Source: Microgenomates group bacterium RBG_16_45_19
Lineage (GTDB): Bacteria; Patescibacteriota; Microgenomatia; UBA1400; RBG-16-45-19
DNA: 34,244 bases
Assembly: GCA_001803415.1 (NCBI GenBank)
Contig: MHDC01000004.1
Span: forward strand, 1 to 34,244
Direction: 5' to 3'
Shown here: piece after piece, positions 1 to 8,332 of the stretch
Position numbering within the stretch: position 1 is the first letter of the stretch
Layout of the letters: the number at the start of each line of letters is the position of its first letter
Translations under genes and position numbers: made by a program
The notes under the pieces: model-generated
What the model was told of the DNA's origin: nothing
What the model saw: the letters and a program-made list of their open reading frames with translations, nothing else
Database searches by the model: none

Positions 1-10
1 CCGGATTTAA

Positions 11-268
11 CAACCACTAATTGTTACATTACCTCAATTTTTACAAGATAATCCAGAGGTTCACAAAGTAGCGGTGGTGACACACGCCCCCCACGGCAGA
101 AGAGTAGCTCGCTATTTGAAAAAGTTTAAAGATCTGTTCCCAGGCATAAGTTTTGTAGATGCTTCAATTCCTGAGTCAGAAATTCCGGTAATCGCGGTCC
201 TTGATGAGCTGTGGCGAATTGCCCAATATGCCGAACAAGGTGATTTGGCAGATACCCCCCTATATTAG
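11..268 (+). pseudogene. Remnant of a YdcF/DUF218-like protein (C-terminal part)
   Basis: An open frame runs from the stop at 8-10 to the TAG at 266-268. It reads through a strand-like segment (KVAVVTHAPHGRRVARYL) followed by a helical end (IAQYAEQGDLADTPLY). The 'VTHAPH' segment resembles the conserved strand plus His of YdcF/DUF218 family proteins, which act on or near envelope glycan carriers. Only about 85 residues are open, and an in-frame TAA precedes them, so the N-terminal two thirds are missing or lie in another frame outside the window. A GTG at 74 could start a 64-residue peptide, but it falls inside the strand, so I take this as a gene relic. Family assignment is from memory of the motif and is weak. 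Bases 269-381 hold nothing I can call. Confidence 0.35.
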
Positions 269-381
269 ATAAGATTACTTCAGCTATTATTAGGTTATGA
301 CACTCCAATTGAGTGGATGTGTTTTTGGGTGGTGCGGTACTTGAAGCTAATTATATCGTTACAAGAACGGACTCTAGTTCA

Positions 382-1848
382 TTATTTAGCCAACAGCGAG
401 AAATGCGTTTTCCGATACGCGTCAGAGTGGAATTCTTTCCGGATCAGCTTGGTCATTTCCAAGTTGGAATAGAGTGGATCGGTGAATGGTTTTTGATAAT
501 CACCGTTTAAAAAGTGCTGGTACATCTCAGAAATACCCGTTTTCAAAGTCGTTTCCGCCCGAAAACCTAACGTTTTTTGGATTTTGTCAAACGACACGTG
601 GTAATTTCTGGGGTCATCCACTTCATCGTTAATCGTTACTTTAACCAGCTTGCCGTACTGACTCTTTTTCACCACCGTTTTCACCGTTTCTGCCAGTTTG
701 CCAATTGTCGTATTTAGCCGGTCGTCCCCCACGTTAAATACTTGCCGAGAGACTTTTTCTAAGGGTGCATGTAACGTCATCACGATTGCTCTGGCAATAT
801 CGGATACATGAATAAACGGCCGCCATTGACCGCTGCCCTTGACCGTCACCAAGCCGTTTTGATAAGCCTGGGCGGTAAATAAATTGGCCACTAAATCAAA
901 CCTCATTCTGCGGGAATGGCCAAACACCGTGGCGAATCTGAGGACTGTGGGGTGGAATAAATCATACGTATCTTGTAAAATTTCCTGTTCGGCATCGATT
1001 TTCGTTTGGGCGTATAAAGACACCGGATTCAGTACACTATTTTCATTGACTTTATGATCGGCCGCGCCATATACTGAGCAACTGGATGAAAAAATTAATC
1101 TCGGAATGCCTAAGCCTTTAACCGATTCCTTCACCATTCTGGTGGTGACGATATTTAGGTGGCGGGTTAGTTCATCATCCAAGGCCGCAGCCGGGTCGCC
1201 CACAATACCCGCCAAATGGACTACGGCCCGGATATTCGACAAAGCTTTGGTTAAGATATACACGTCCGTCACATCCCCCTTTACTATCTCCAAATTTTTC
1301 GACTTGATCTCGTCAAATACTTGTTTGCCATAGTAAAAAGTGTCGAATACCCGTACCCGGTTATTAGTTTTTAATAGTTGCTCCACCACATGGGTGCCTA
1401 TATAACCACCTCCGCCTACCACCAGGATTGGATCGTTATCATGAATTAGTTGAAACGCGCCAGAACTTAACAATTGTCCTCGTGAGACTGACAGAAACCA
1501 CCTCGGTAGCACTAACAGCAGCACCGTATACAAACTGGTGGCTGTAAGCTGCCAAGCGGGAATGTCTAGAATCAATAAGGTCACCGAAGCCAAAATGACG
1601 CTGGCGCTAAGTAGTGCCGTTTTAGTCATCGTACTACTCACCTTATAGCGGCCATACACCCCAAAGCCAAAGTTGATACCGACGATTAAACCCGCGTAAA
1701 TGAACCATTCATGTGGGTGTGGTGGTACGTGCCCGGCGACAAAAATCAAACCTTCCACCAATGCATAACTTAGTGCCGCCACTATCGCGTCATAGACGAC
1801 TCGCCCGCGGATTGGGTGGTAGAGAATATCCCTTTTTAACTGAAACAT
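382..1848 (-). CDS. Membrane-anchored NAD-dependent sugar epimerase/dehydratase (extended SDR)
   Basis: The 488-residue protein has two parts. Residues 1-135 hold about four hydrophobic helices (near 20-38, 49-65, 77-94 and 100-117), like the membrane domain of CapD/WbpM/PglF-type proteins. Residues 140-488 are an extended SDR domain with the NAD-binding loop GGGGYIG (145-151), SSSCSVYG (254-261) and the catalytic pair Y279-x3-K283 in YAQTK. The Y-x3-K pair is that of UDP-glucose 4-epimerase-type enzymes, whereas CapD/WbpM dehydratases normally carry a modified (SMK-type) site, so the fusion is unusual. It probably epimerises or oxidises a nucleotide- or lipid-linked sugar at the inner membrane face. 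It is the last gene of the minus-strand deoxysugar operon, 9 bases after the GT2 gene. The exact substrate cannot be read from the sequence. Confidence 0.85.
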   Translation of the reverse strand: MFQLKRDILYHPIRGRVVYDAIVAALSYALVEGLIFVAGHVPPHPHEWFIYAGLIVGINFGFGVYGRYKVSSTMTKTALLSASVILASVTLLILDIPAWQLTATSLYTVLLLVLPRWFLSVSRGQLLSSGAFQLIHDNDPILVVGGGGYIGTHVVEQLLKTNNRVRVFDTFYYGKQVFDEIKSKNLEIVKGDVTDVYILTKALSNIRAVVHLAGIVGDPAAALDDELTRHLNIVTTRMVKESVKGLGIPRLIFSSSCSVYGAADHKVNENSVLNPVSLYAQTKIDAEQEILQDTYDLFHPTVLRFATVFGHSRRMRFDLVANLFTAQAYQNGLVTVKGSGQWRPFIHVSDIARAIVMTLHAPLEKVSRQVFNVGDDRLNTTIGKLAETVKTVVKKSQYGKLVKVTINDEVDDPRNYHVSFDKIQKTLGFRAETTLKTGISEMYQHFLNGDYQKPFTDPLYSNLEMTKLIRKEFHSDAYRKTHFSLLAK

Positions 1849-1857
1849 AAACTCGTT

Positions 1858-2580
1858 TCAAGCAGCCAAAGCCAGTAAGGCGTAGCGTAAGTAAGCCCAA
1901 ATCTGTGCCGGGGTATACCGAAAATGGGAGGCTGTCTTGGTTCGCGAGGTTAATCTCACCGGAATTTCCGCACAGTGGGCTCGCTTTTTTTTGAGGTAAT
2001 ACATTTCCTCTAGAATAATGGCAAAACCCTTTTCCCGGTAAGTGTAGCCGGACAGCATTTTGGTCCGGACCATCCGAAAGCCATTGGTGTAATCATGAAT
2101 CCCCATCCGAAAACAGATTCTGGACAATAAGTTGCCTGTTTGCGAAAACACCCGTCTTTTCCACGGCACTCCCTTCACTCGTCCACCGGTAATGTACCGG
2201 GACGCTTTAACTAAGTCATAGTCCATTTTTGTCACAAACTTAACCAAATCTTTGGGATTATTGGTTAAATCCGAATCCATAAATACCGTGTGGCTGAAGC
2301 TGGCCTCGTCTGCTTTTTTAACCCCGGTGGCTAATCCCGCACCGTAACCCTGGTTAACTTCATGGGTGACGATCAATAGTTTATTTGGCCATTTGGTCTT
2401 TAATTGGGCCAAAATTTTCGGGGTGCTATCGGTCGAACCGTCATCGACAACAATGAGACTGGCCGGTACCTTAAGTTTTGGTAGTATCCCCATGACTGTT
2501 TCAGCACAGCGTGAAACCCCCGCCTCTTCGTTATGCATGGGAATCACCACCGCTAGTGAGAGCCTAAACTTCGATGCCAT
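1858..2580 (-). CDS. Family 2 glycosyltransferase (dolichyl-phosphate mannose synthase-like)
   Basis: About 240 residues of GT-A fold. Visible motifs are VVIPMHNEE at the N-terminus, VVDDGSTDST (nucleotide binding) and MDSDLTNNP, which carries the metal-binding DxD equivalent. The protein is closest in style to polyprenyl-phosphate glycosyltransferases of the DPM1 type, which move a hexose from a nucleotide sugar to a lipid carrier on the cytoplasmic face. A longer frame reaches 2661, but those residues overlap the wecB gene deeply. The ATG at 2580, which begins MASKFRLSLAVV, leaves a 17-base overlap with wecB and places the first beta strand correctly. The C-terminus (about 20 hydrophobic residues) could touch the membrane. 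Acceptor and sugar are unknown. Confidence 0.85.
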   Translation of the reverse strand: MASKFRLSLAVVIPMHNEEAGVSRCAETVMGILPKLKVPASLIVVDDGSTDSTPKILAQLKTKWPNKLLIVTHEVNQGYGAGLATGVKKADEASFSHTVFMDSDLTNNPKDLVKFVTKMDYDLVKASRYITGGRVKGVPWKRRVFSQTGNLLSRICFRMGIHDYTNGFRMVRTKMLSGYTYREKGFAIILEEMYYLKKKRAHCAEIPVRLTSRTKTASHFRYTPAQIWAYLRYALLALAA

Positions 2581-3757
2581 CTTCACGAAATGACCGGTTA
2601 ATCGGTAAATGATTGTGCTCGGGTAAATGGCCGCGTAAGTTACCGCTGCGTAAACGCTCAATCAGATCGTTGGCAATCCGCTCGGACGATTTCCCGTCTC
2701 CCAGCGTGTGTTGCCACTTGGTACCCCGGATCTTCTGCAGCTTTTTGATCATCAGTGAGGGGGGGTATTTTTTTGGCTGGTCCGGATCAAATTTAACACA
2801 ACCACCCACGTCATAGACTTGCGGTCGCTCCGTAGATTTGCGGATTTGGACTGTGGGTATATTAAGAACGCTGGTTTCTTCCACGATCGTGCCAGAATCG
2901 GTTAAGACACCTTTGGAGTGGGTCATCAGGATTAAAATTTCTTCATAACCAATCGGGTCCACCATAATCAAATTCTTCGGCGGCTTAAGTTTCATCTCTT
3001 TCATAACTCTCTGAGTCCGGTAAGAGGCCGGAAAGTAGACTGGGTCTTTAACCGCGGTGACTAAGGCTATGATTTGTAAGAAAGATTTTTTAATATGCAC
3101 GTTCTCCCGTCGGTGACAAGTCATTAGGTAGTAGGCACCGTCTTTAATCCCTCTCTCTTTAAAGAACGCTTTAGTCGCTTTTTTCTCTAACCTGGCTTTT
3201 TGCTCATAATAAAATCGATTTAAAATATCGACGATTGGATTTCTGACCACTACGATATTGCCCGGGTTTAGGCCCTCAGCTACCCCCCGCAATTTATATT
3301 CTTCCTCATAGGTGTAAACCACGTCCGATAAATGGTCGATCATCGTCCGGAATTTTTCTTCCGGCATCCGCCAATCATACGAGTGCCAGCAACCCTCGAC
3401 GTGAATTAACGGGATATTCAACATGCAAGCCGCCAGACAACCGGTAGTGGTATTGGTGTCCCCTAAAAACGCCACTGCGTCCGGCTTGACCTTTAATAGT
3501 AGCTCGTACAGTTTCGGAATTAATTGCCCGGCAATCTCCGCGTCCGATTCTCCGGCGCAGCCCAGCTCGTAATCTGGCTTCCTCAGGTGAAATTCCCGGA
3601 AAAAGATTCCCTTTAAATTATCCGAGTAATGTTGCCCGGACCAAACAAAAATAACTTCAATATCTTTGGCCTTTTGTAAATATTCCATGATTAACACCGC
3701 TCGGATAATATCCGGCCTAATCCCTAAAACAAAGACCAATTTTTTCTTTTTAGCCAT
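2564..3757 (-). CDS. wecB: UDP-N-acetylglucosamine 2-epimerase (WecB family)
   Basis: The 397-residue protein is a non-hydrolysing UDP-GlcNAc 2-epimerase of GT-B fold, interconverting UDP-GlcNAc and UDP-ManNAc in the cytoplasm. The four residues known as essential in the E. coli enzyme all have counterparts: Asp in GDTNTT, Glu in HVEG, Glu in PEEKFR and His in TCHRREN. The C-terminal substrate loop is LTDSGTIVEETS followed by STERPQ. The usual HVEAGLRS is here HVEGCWHS, so the Arg of that loop is replaced by His, which may shift specificity. I chose the ATG at 3757 because GGAGG (3761-3765, minus strand) lies three bases upstream and the gene then overlaps the upstream rmlD-like gene by 8 bases (ATGGCTAA). 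The product would feed ManNAc-type sugars to the nearby glycosyltransferases. Confidence 0.9.
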   Translation of the reverse strand: MAKKKKLVFVLGIRPDIIRAVLIMEYLQKAKDIEVIFVWSGQHYSDNLKGIFFREFHLRKPDYELGCAGESDAEIAGQLIPKLYELLLKVKPDAVAFLGDTNTTTGCLAACMLNIPLIHVEGCWHSYDWRMPEEKFRTMIDHLSDVVYTYEEEYKLRGVAEGLNPGNIVVVRNPIVDILNRFYYEQKARLEKKATKAFFKERGIKDGAYYLMTCHRRENVHIKKSFLQIIALVTAVKDPVYFPASYRTQRVMKEMKLKPPKNLIMVDPIGYEEILILMTHSKGVLTDSGTIVEETSVLNIPTVQIRKSTERPQVYDVGGCVKFDPDQPKKYPPSLMIKKLQKIRGTKWQHTLGDGKSSERIANDLIERLRSGNLRGHLPEHNHLPINRSFREDGIEV

Positions 3758-4595
3758 ATGCCTCCGGCTCAAATTTTATAATTGCCTTTAATGCCTGGGT
3801 TATATCATGTTGATAGGCTTGATGTATAGATGGATATTTGGTGATTAAATAACGATCGACTGGAGTCCCTTGTCCTGCATTAACCCTGATCATTTTTTCC
3901 GGCCAAAGTTTCACCCAACGATTTAATAACTCAAATTTACTCACCGGACCTAAAGGGGCAAAATGGATTAAACCGGTCATTTCCGTTTTTATGGCTGCGA
4001 GTATAAACTGGGCTAATTGTAGATTGGTAGCTCCACTCCAGGTTTGGTTGATAAAGCCTCCGATCTCAGTTTGAGTTAAAGCCCACTCCAACAAGCCTCG
4101 GTGGTGGAAGGGATCCATGCCTATTACCGAAGTTCGGATCGTCAGGCAATTTTTCTCGGTGACTTCTCCGGCTAACTTCGACTGGCTGTATTGATCTACT
4201 GGATTGGGCTTCGCTGCTTCCATCACCGGCCCCGCGTCGGGGGCAAAAACGGCATCGGTGGAAATGTGAATCAAGCGATAATTTAGGCTTTGTGTCAATT
4301 TGGCTAATTTTTGAGGTAAATCTGCATTGATCTCCTCATAAGCTGCCACCGTCGCTGAAGGGTCGTGCTGCAGTAAACCGATAACGTTCACCACCCAATC
4401 ATACGGTTCTAGTTTAAAAATGGCTTTCAAATCTGGCTCTGGCTGTCGACCGTCAAATTTAAACCAACCTTTTATCGGCTGGTGGTGAGTTGCTCGTACT
4501 TGCAACTGGCTAGATTTAGTTAAATAGCTATAGACAGCGTGTCCGAGTAGACCGCGCCCACCCAGGACCAACACTTTAGTCATCTGTTTAGACAT
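3750..4595 (-). CDS. rfbD: dTDP-4-dehydrorhamnose reductase-like SDR
   Basis: The 281-residue protein has the Rossmann loop GGRGLLG (12-18), the ISTDAVF segment (111-117) and catalytic Y136-x3-K140 (YSQSK). This is the RmlD/RfbD pattern, in which NAD(P)H reduces a dTDP-4-keto-6-deoxysugar at C4. RmlA and RmlB are not in the window, so the 4-keto precursor must come from elsewhere. The adjacent C-methyltransferase and RmlC-like cupin suggest the final sugar may be a branched 6-deoxyhexose rather than plain rhamnose. The start is either ATG 4595 (8-base overlap with the upstream stop, ATGTCTAA) or ATG 4583; the same kind of 8-base overlap occurs at wecB, so I keep 4595. Confidence 0.8.
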   Translation of the reverse strand: MSKQMTKVLVLGGRGLLGHAVYSYLTKSSQLQVRATHHQPIKGWFKFDGRQPEPDLKAIFKLEPYDWVVNVIGLLQHDPSATVAAYEEINADLPQKLAKLTQSLNYRLIHISTDAVFAPDAGPVMEAAKPNPVDQYSQSKLAGEVTEKNCLTIRTSVIGMDPFHHRGLLEWALTQTEIGGFINQTWSGATNLQLAQFILAAIKTEMTGLIHFAPLGPVSKFELLNRWVKLWPEKMIRVNAGQGTPVDRYLITKYPSIHQAYQHDITQALKAIIKFEPEAYG

Positions 4596-5889
4596 CGATC
4601 ACTTTCACTCTCGGCAAGGGAATAATAAATTTACCACCGGACTGAAAATAAACCTGGTGCTTAGCGGTGATTTCCTTATAAAAAGACCAGGCAAATAGCA
4701 GGACATAATCCGGCCTTTTTTTAGGATCATCCAAAATCGCTGATGATTTAATTTCCAGATGATTGCCCGGAGTAAAAGCGCCAATTTTGGCTGGCGCGTC
4801 ATCGACCACATAGACTAAATCGGCTTTGGTTAAACCACAGAAACTCATTATCTGTGTCGCCCGTCCCGACGCACCATAACCAATGACCGTTTTCCCCTCC
4901 CGTTGTATACTTTTCAGCAATTTCTTCAAATCATTTCTCGTCTTTTCAATTTTTTGGTAATAATCAGCATAGGTTGAGTATTTATCGTAATGAAGCCGGC
5001 GTTCTTCACGCTTCATTAATCGGTAAGCATTAGTTTTTGGCCGTTTACCCGTCCCCCTTTTTTGTACATAAAACCGTCTCGAACCGGCATGGATCGGAAT
5101 TGGCTTGACGTCATAAATTTCCAGGCCCCACCGCTGCATAAATTTTTCCAAAGTTAAAAGTGAATAGTAACTCATATGGTCGTGGTACATCATGTCATAC
5201 TGCTTCTCAGCCAAAATTGACCCCAAATAATGGACTTCAAAAGCCAAGTACCCATCCGGTTTCAATAACTCCGTCACTCCCATCATCACTTGATCCATGT
5301 CATCTATATGGGCTAACGAATTGGAGGAGACGATGATATCGGCTAGACCTTGCTTTTTTTTGATAATTCCCGCACTTTTTGGATTAAAGCCGTCCACCGC
5401 CACCTGGTAACCGTCTTTAATCAGGGGCTTAACTACGTTCTGGGCCGGGTCCACCCCGGCTACCTTAAAGCCCGCCTGTTTTAACGGCTTTAGGAACACC
5501 CCGTCATTACAGCCGATCTCCACCACTAATCGTTCACTCGTATTAGGAAAAAGGTCGGCTAATTCCCGGGCGTAAGCTTGAAAATGCTTGACTAGTGTCC
5601 CGATCGCCGAGGAAAAATAGAAATAATCTTTATATAACACTTCGGTGGGTACAATCGTCCTCACCTGGACTAAATAGCAGTCTTCACAAAAAGCGATAAT
5701 CAAGGGGTATTTTCTTTCTCGGTTAAATTCCTTTATTCCTGATCCTTTGCCCAAAAAACCGCCAGCTAACGGTACCAAGCCAAAGTCGAGGAAATCTTTA
5801 AGCCTAGTCCCATGACAAAACCGGCATTGGTTGTGATTCAGGTATTCCCCCACCCACTGTCCCCGTCGCGGCTGGTTTCGATTTGTCAT
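4588..5889 (-). CDS. Nucleotide-sugar C-methyltransferase (zinc-binding, SAM-dependent)
   Basis: The 433 residues show the three-part layout of deoxysugar C-methyltransferases. First comes a zinc knuckle with C22/C25 and C68/C71. Next is a SAM-binding domain with VEIGCNDG (123-130) and VAGVDP. Last is a C-terminal Rossmann-like domain with VIGYGASGRATQ (335-346). The active-site block is YHDHMSYYSL (235-244); in TcaB9-type C3-methyltransferases this is YHEH, with the second His as base, so Glu is replaced by Asp here. The family adds a methyl group to C3 of a dTDP-4-keto sugar, making branched sugars. It sits between the MFS gene (3 bases upstream) and the RmlD-like reductase that could act next. 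Confidence in the family is high; the sugar is inferred. Confidence 0.88.
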   Translation of the reverse strand: MTNRNQPRRGQWVGEYLNHNQCRFCHGTRLKDFLDFGLVPLAGGFLGKGSGIKEFNRERKYPLIIAFCEDCYLVQVRTIVPTEVLYKDYFYFSSAIGTLVKHFQAYARELADLFPNTSERLVVEIGCNDGVFLKPLKQAGFKVAGVDPAQNVVKPLIKDGYQVAVDGFNPKSAGIIKKKQGLADIIVSSNSLAHIDDMDQVMMGVTELLKPDGYLAFEVHYLGSILAEKQYDMMYHDHMSYYSLLTLEKFMQRWGLEIYDVKPIPIHAGSRRFYVQKRGTGKRPKTNAYRLMKREERRLHYDKYSTYADYYQKIEKTRNDLKKLLKSIQREGKTVIGYGASGRATQIMSFCGLTKADLVYVVDDAPAKIGAFTPGNHLEIKSSAILDDPKKRPDYVLLFAWSFYKEITAKHQVYFQSGGKFIIPLPRVKVIDV

Positions 5890-5892
5890 AGA

Positions 5893-7035
5893 TTAATTTT
5901 TAATTGTTTTAGTCGCTAAATATGGCCAATATATTATAATCGTAATTCCCACGATGGCGACTGATACCGGTAAAATTAATCCCGGGCTTAATAACTTGGC
6001 CAAAATTAAAGCCCCTAATATTCCAAAATTACGCATAATCCAAAAGAAGGCTGTCACCGATACTACTACTTCCCCGGCGGCAATATCTCCTACGATCGCC
6101 ATTGAAGCTGGATTGAGAATTGCTGAAGCGATCGCTAAAAATATCACTCCCCCAATCACTAAAACCAAAACCGGCGATCCAATAAATATTAATCCACCAG
6201 CGATAAAACCATAGGCTACCCGAATCACCCGTAATCGACCGACTCGGTCGCTGATACTCCCGGCAACTGTTGTTAACAGCAATGGCACTAAAAAGAAGAT
6301 CGAGGTAATTAATCCGACATACTCAATTCCCCAACGGTTCGTAATCAATTCCGGTAAATAACCCAAAAGTAAACCTTGGAGGAACATGATCAAAAAAAAT
6401 GGCATCGACAGGCGCAGATAGGTTTTATTAGTGAACGTCTTTTTTATAAGTTGCCAATGGTTTTGAGTAACCTGATTAGGGATTTGCTTCAGACCAAAAA
6501 AGCATAGTCCTCCAAGCAGTACAATTATCGTAAACAACTGCATGGTTTGGCCTGGAGTAAATTGGCGGATCAGAAGACCAAAACAGATTACTCCTATTCC
6601 TGAACCTAAGGTCCGTAAAGCATTGAAGATGCCGGCATTTTTACCATATACAGACTTTTGGCTCACCCGGATCAAATAAGTATTTTGAGCTGTCCATAAT
6701 AGGGAGGCTCCACCACCTAATAGAATCGCGCATAGGTAAATGAAATTAACTTGTAGCGTTGATAAGGCAAATGTGAACAAGGCATAGAAACTGGCTCCAA
6801 ATACCAACATAGGCTTTGAGTTGTATTTACTCACTAAATAAGCAGCGACCGGGTCAAACATCACAAAACTCACATACACAAGGATAAGGCTGTTGTACCC
6901 GACCGCAGTCATATTCCATTCGGAGAGAAGCGCAATCATATGTTGTTGGATCCCGTCAAAACCAAAGAATAACCACAAAAAGCCTATCGATAATAACCAC
7001 ACCTGCTTTGTATTTGTCTGGTTCTGATGATTCAT
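5893..7035 (-). CDS. Major facilitator superfamily transporter
   Basis: About 380 residues with roughly 12 hydrophobic helices in two halves. The central loop near NQVTQNHWQLIKKTF separates the halves. A typical MFS signature loop is seen in the second half (SISDRVGRLRVIRVAYGF), with a partial counterpart in the first (LVSKYNSKPMLVFGAS). An earlier in-frame start at 7104 would overlap the upstream cupin gene by 65 bases, so I prefer ATG 7035 (MNHQNQTN), which begins 5 bases after that gene's stop. MFS proteins move small solutes by proton or ion coupling. In the middle of a sugar-nucleotide operon it might export or import a sugar or glycan precursor, but no substrate can be inferred. There is no clear Shine-Dalgarno site. 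Confidence 0.85.
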   Translation of the reverse strand: MNHQNQTNTKQVWLLSIGFLWLFFGFDGIQQHMIALLSEWNMTAVGYNSLILVYVSFVMFDPVAAYLVSKYNSKPMLVFGASFYALFTFALSTLQVNFIYLCAILLGGGASLLWTAQNTYLIRVSQKSVYGKNAGIFNALRTLGSGIGVICFGLLIRQFTPGQTMQLFTIIVLLGGLCFFGLKQIPNQVTQNHWQLIKKTFTNKTYLRLSMPFFLIMFLQGLLLGYLPELITNRWGIEYVGLITSIFFLVPLLLTTVAGSISDRVGRLRVIRVAYGFIAGGLIFIGSPVLVLVIGGVIFLAIASAILNPASMAIVGDIAAGEVVVSVTAFFWIMRNFGILGALILAKLLSPGLILPVSVAIVGITIIIYWPYLATKTIKN

Positions 7036-7039
7036 GAAA

Positions 7040-7495
7040 TTATCTATTTGCCGCTTGCCACATCGACTTACCCCAATAATCATATGGGAAGCGATAATCA
7101 TCACTTGTCGATTCTGTCAAAGTTGCTGTCGAAAAGAAAATGACGATCGTACCCACCGTCAAAGCTCTGAAGCCATTGGCATAACCGGGTGGAATATAGA
7201 CCACTTGCGGCTTTTCCGCCGAGAGAATTAATCGCTCCACCTTGGCTTTTTTACTTGGTTGCTTATAGTCAGTCAATTTTACCGCTCCTAAAATAATCGC
7301 CCCTCGTGCCACATAGACATACTTGGCTTCTTTTCTATGTCCATGCCAAGCTCTGATTATCCGAGTATTATGGTTTTCTACTTGATAAAACCGTCTGACT
7401 TGCTTAAAGTCAAAATCATTCACAAATCGGACTCTACCCCGGTCATCCGTCGCCACTCCACCGTCAATTATTATCAGTCCCTGTTTCGCCTTCAT
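7040..7495 (-). CDS. RmlC-like cupin (dTDP-4-dehydrorhamnose 3,5-epimerase family)
   Basis: A 151-residue single-domain cupin. RAWHGHRKE (48-56) carries the His (H51) at the place of the RmlC base, IPPGYANGFRAL (101-112) is the second cupin strand, and DYRFPYDYWG (133-142) matches the C-terminal block of RmlC-like sugar epimerases. In standard RmlC the second segment reads AHGF, and here the His is Asn (N107). The length is also below the usual 180 or so. It may therefore be a 3- or 5-epimerase, or a ketoisomerase of the FdtA/WxcM type, rather than classical RmlC. It is the first gene of the minus-strand deoxysugar operon, starting 18 bases from the divergent plus-strand operon. Confidence 0.75.
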   Translation of the reverse strand: MKAKQGLIIIDGGVATDDRGRVRFVNDFDFKQVRRFYQVENHNTRIIRAWHGHRKEAKYVYVARGAIILGAVKLTDYKQPSKKAKVERLILSAEKPQVVYIPPGYANGFRALTVGTIVIFFSTATLTESTSDDYRFPYDYWGKSMWQAANR

Positions 7496-7500
7496 ACCCG

Positions 7501-7506
7501 TATAAT
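7501..7506 (+). promoter_or_regulatory. -10 box (TATAAT) of the plus operon, probably leaderless
   Basis: A perfect TATAAT ends 7 bases before the ATG at 7514. Transcription from it would begin at or within a base of the start codon. No good -35 box is visible 16-19 bases upstream, and there is no room for a Shine-Dalgarno site. The same geometry recurs at 30441 and 30487. Confidence 0.6.
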
Positions 7507-7507
7507 G
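7502..7507 (-). promoter_or_regulatory. Candidate -10 box (CATTAT) for the deoxysugar operon
   Basis: Read on the minus strand, CATTAT lies 6 bases before the ATG at 7495. It matches four of six consensus positions and overlaps the plus-strand TATAAT. The two operons would thus share an 18-base divergent promoter and probably exclude each other's polymerase. It is weaker than its plus-strand partner. Confidence 0.35.
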
Positions 7508-7513
7508 TAATTC

Positions 7514-8332
7514 ATGTTGGCCAAACTTACAACTTATATTCCTAAAATACTTCTTTTCCTAATAGTGTTATTAGTGGGAATCTACTTTACCCTAACTCTC
7601 TGGTTTTTCTGGAGAGGTACCGATTTAACCCTCGAAGCGACTGTTAATTCCCCATCCTGTAATCAGTCCCAGTGGCAAGTTATCGCTCAGTCAAGCCTCT
7701 CTCCAAAAGAACTATCGACAGTGATCGTACCTCTTCAAGCCGGTAAACATCTTTATACTTTACCGTTGGATACTACTTTCCGGACTATCCGCTGGCAATT
7801 TTGTCCGGAGCAAACCATCACTCTCACTTCACTGAAGTTTATCCATCACGGCCAGCCCATTGAATTGTCACCCACGGATGCCGCCCACCTGCTCTGTATC
7901 GGTTGCCAGTCACAAAACCAAAAAGATGGATCGGTCATTTTTACTCCCGATCCTTCAAAAGTTACCCTTCAGATCGGTGGTATTCACCAAATTGTCAGCC
8001 TCTATTATCAAGCTGTCTATAAGTATTACTATTATCTACCCCAACTCATCCTCATAATGATCATTCTCTACTGTTTGGTTTCGGTGGTGCCTTTGACGGT
8101 ATCAAGACTTAGCTTTATCATCGTTAGTCTTATCTGGTTTTCGACTCTGGTTTATTTCTGGCCAAAATTACGCCAACTTTTTCCCGCGGCCAAGTTTCAA
8201 GAGTCGCAGTTAATCGCCGCCGCCCACTATCTGGGTTATTCGCTCAGAGCTGATCAAATCATCATGGGCATATTACTTCTGGGTTTTATTGTCATCGCTT
8301 GGGTATTTAAAATCAGACGCCGCCACCTATGA
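7514..8332 (+). CDS. Membrane protein with a Cys-containing extracytoplasmic domain, function unknown
   Basis: The 272 residues are not recognised. One hydrophobic helix (about 11-33) is followed by roughly 140 polar, beta-rich residues with four Cys (C49, C97, C128, C131), probably outside the membrane. Three further helices follow near 174-193, 198-217 and 248-266, and the protein ends in a basic tail (KIRRRHL), which suggests a cytoplasmic C-terminus. The spacing of the Cys residues allows two disulfides or a metal site. It is the first gene of a five-gene plus-strand operon and overlaps the next gene by 4 bases (ATGA), so the two membrane proteins are likely made and used together. By context it takes part in glycan polymerisation, transfer or export, but nothing in the sequence proves this. 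Confidence 0.75.
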   Translation: MLAKLTTYIPKILLFLIVLLVGIYFTLTLWFFWRGTDLTLEATVNSPSCNQSQWQVIAQSSLSPKELSTVIVPLQAGKHLYTLPLDTTFRTIRWQFCPEQTITLTSLKFIHHGQPIELSPTDAAHLLCIGCQSQNQKDGSVIFTPDPSKVTLQIGGIHQIVSLYYQAVYKYYYYLPQLILIMIILYCLVSVVPLTVSRLSFIIVSLIWFSTLVYFWPKLRQLFPAAKFQESQLIAAAHYLGYSLRADQIIMGILLLGFIVIAWVFKIRRRHL

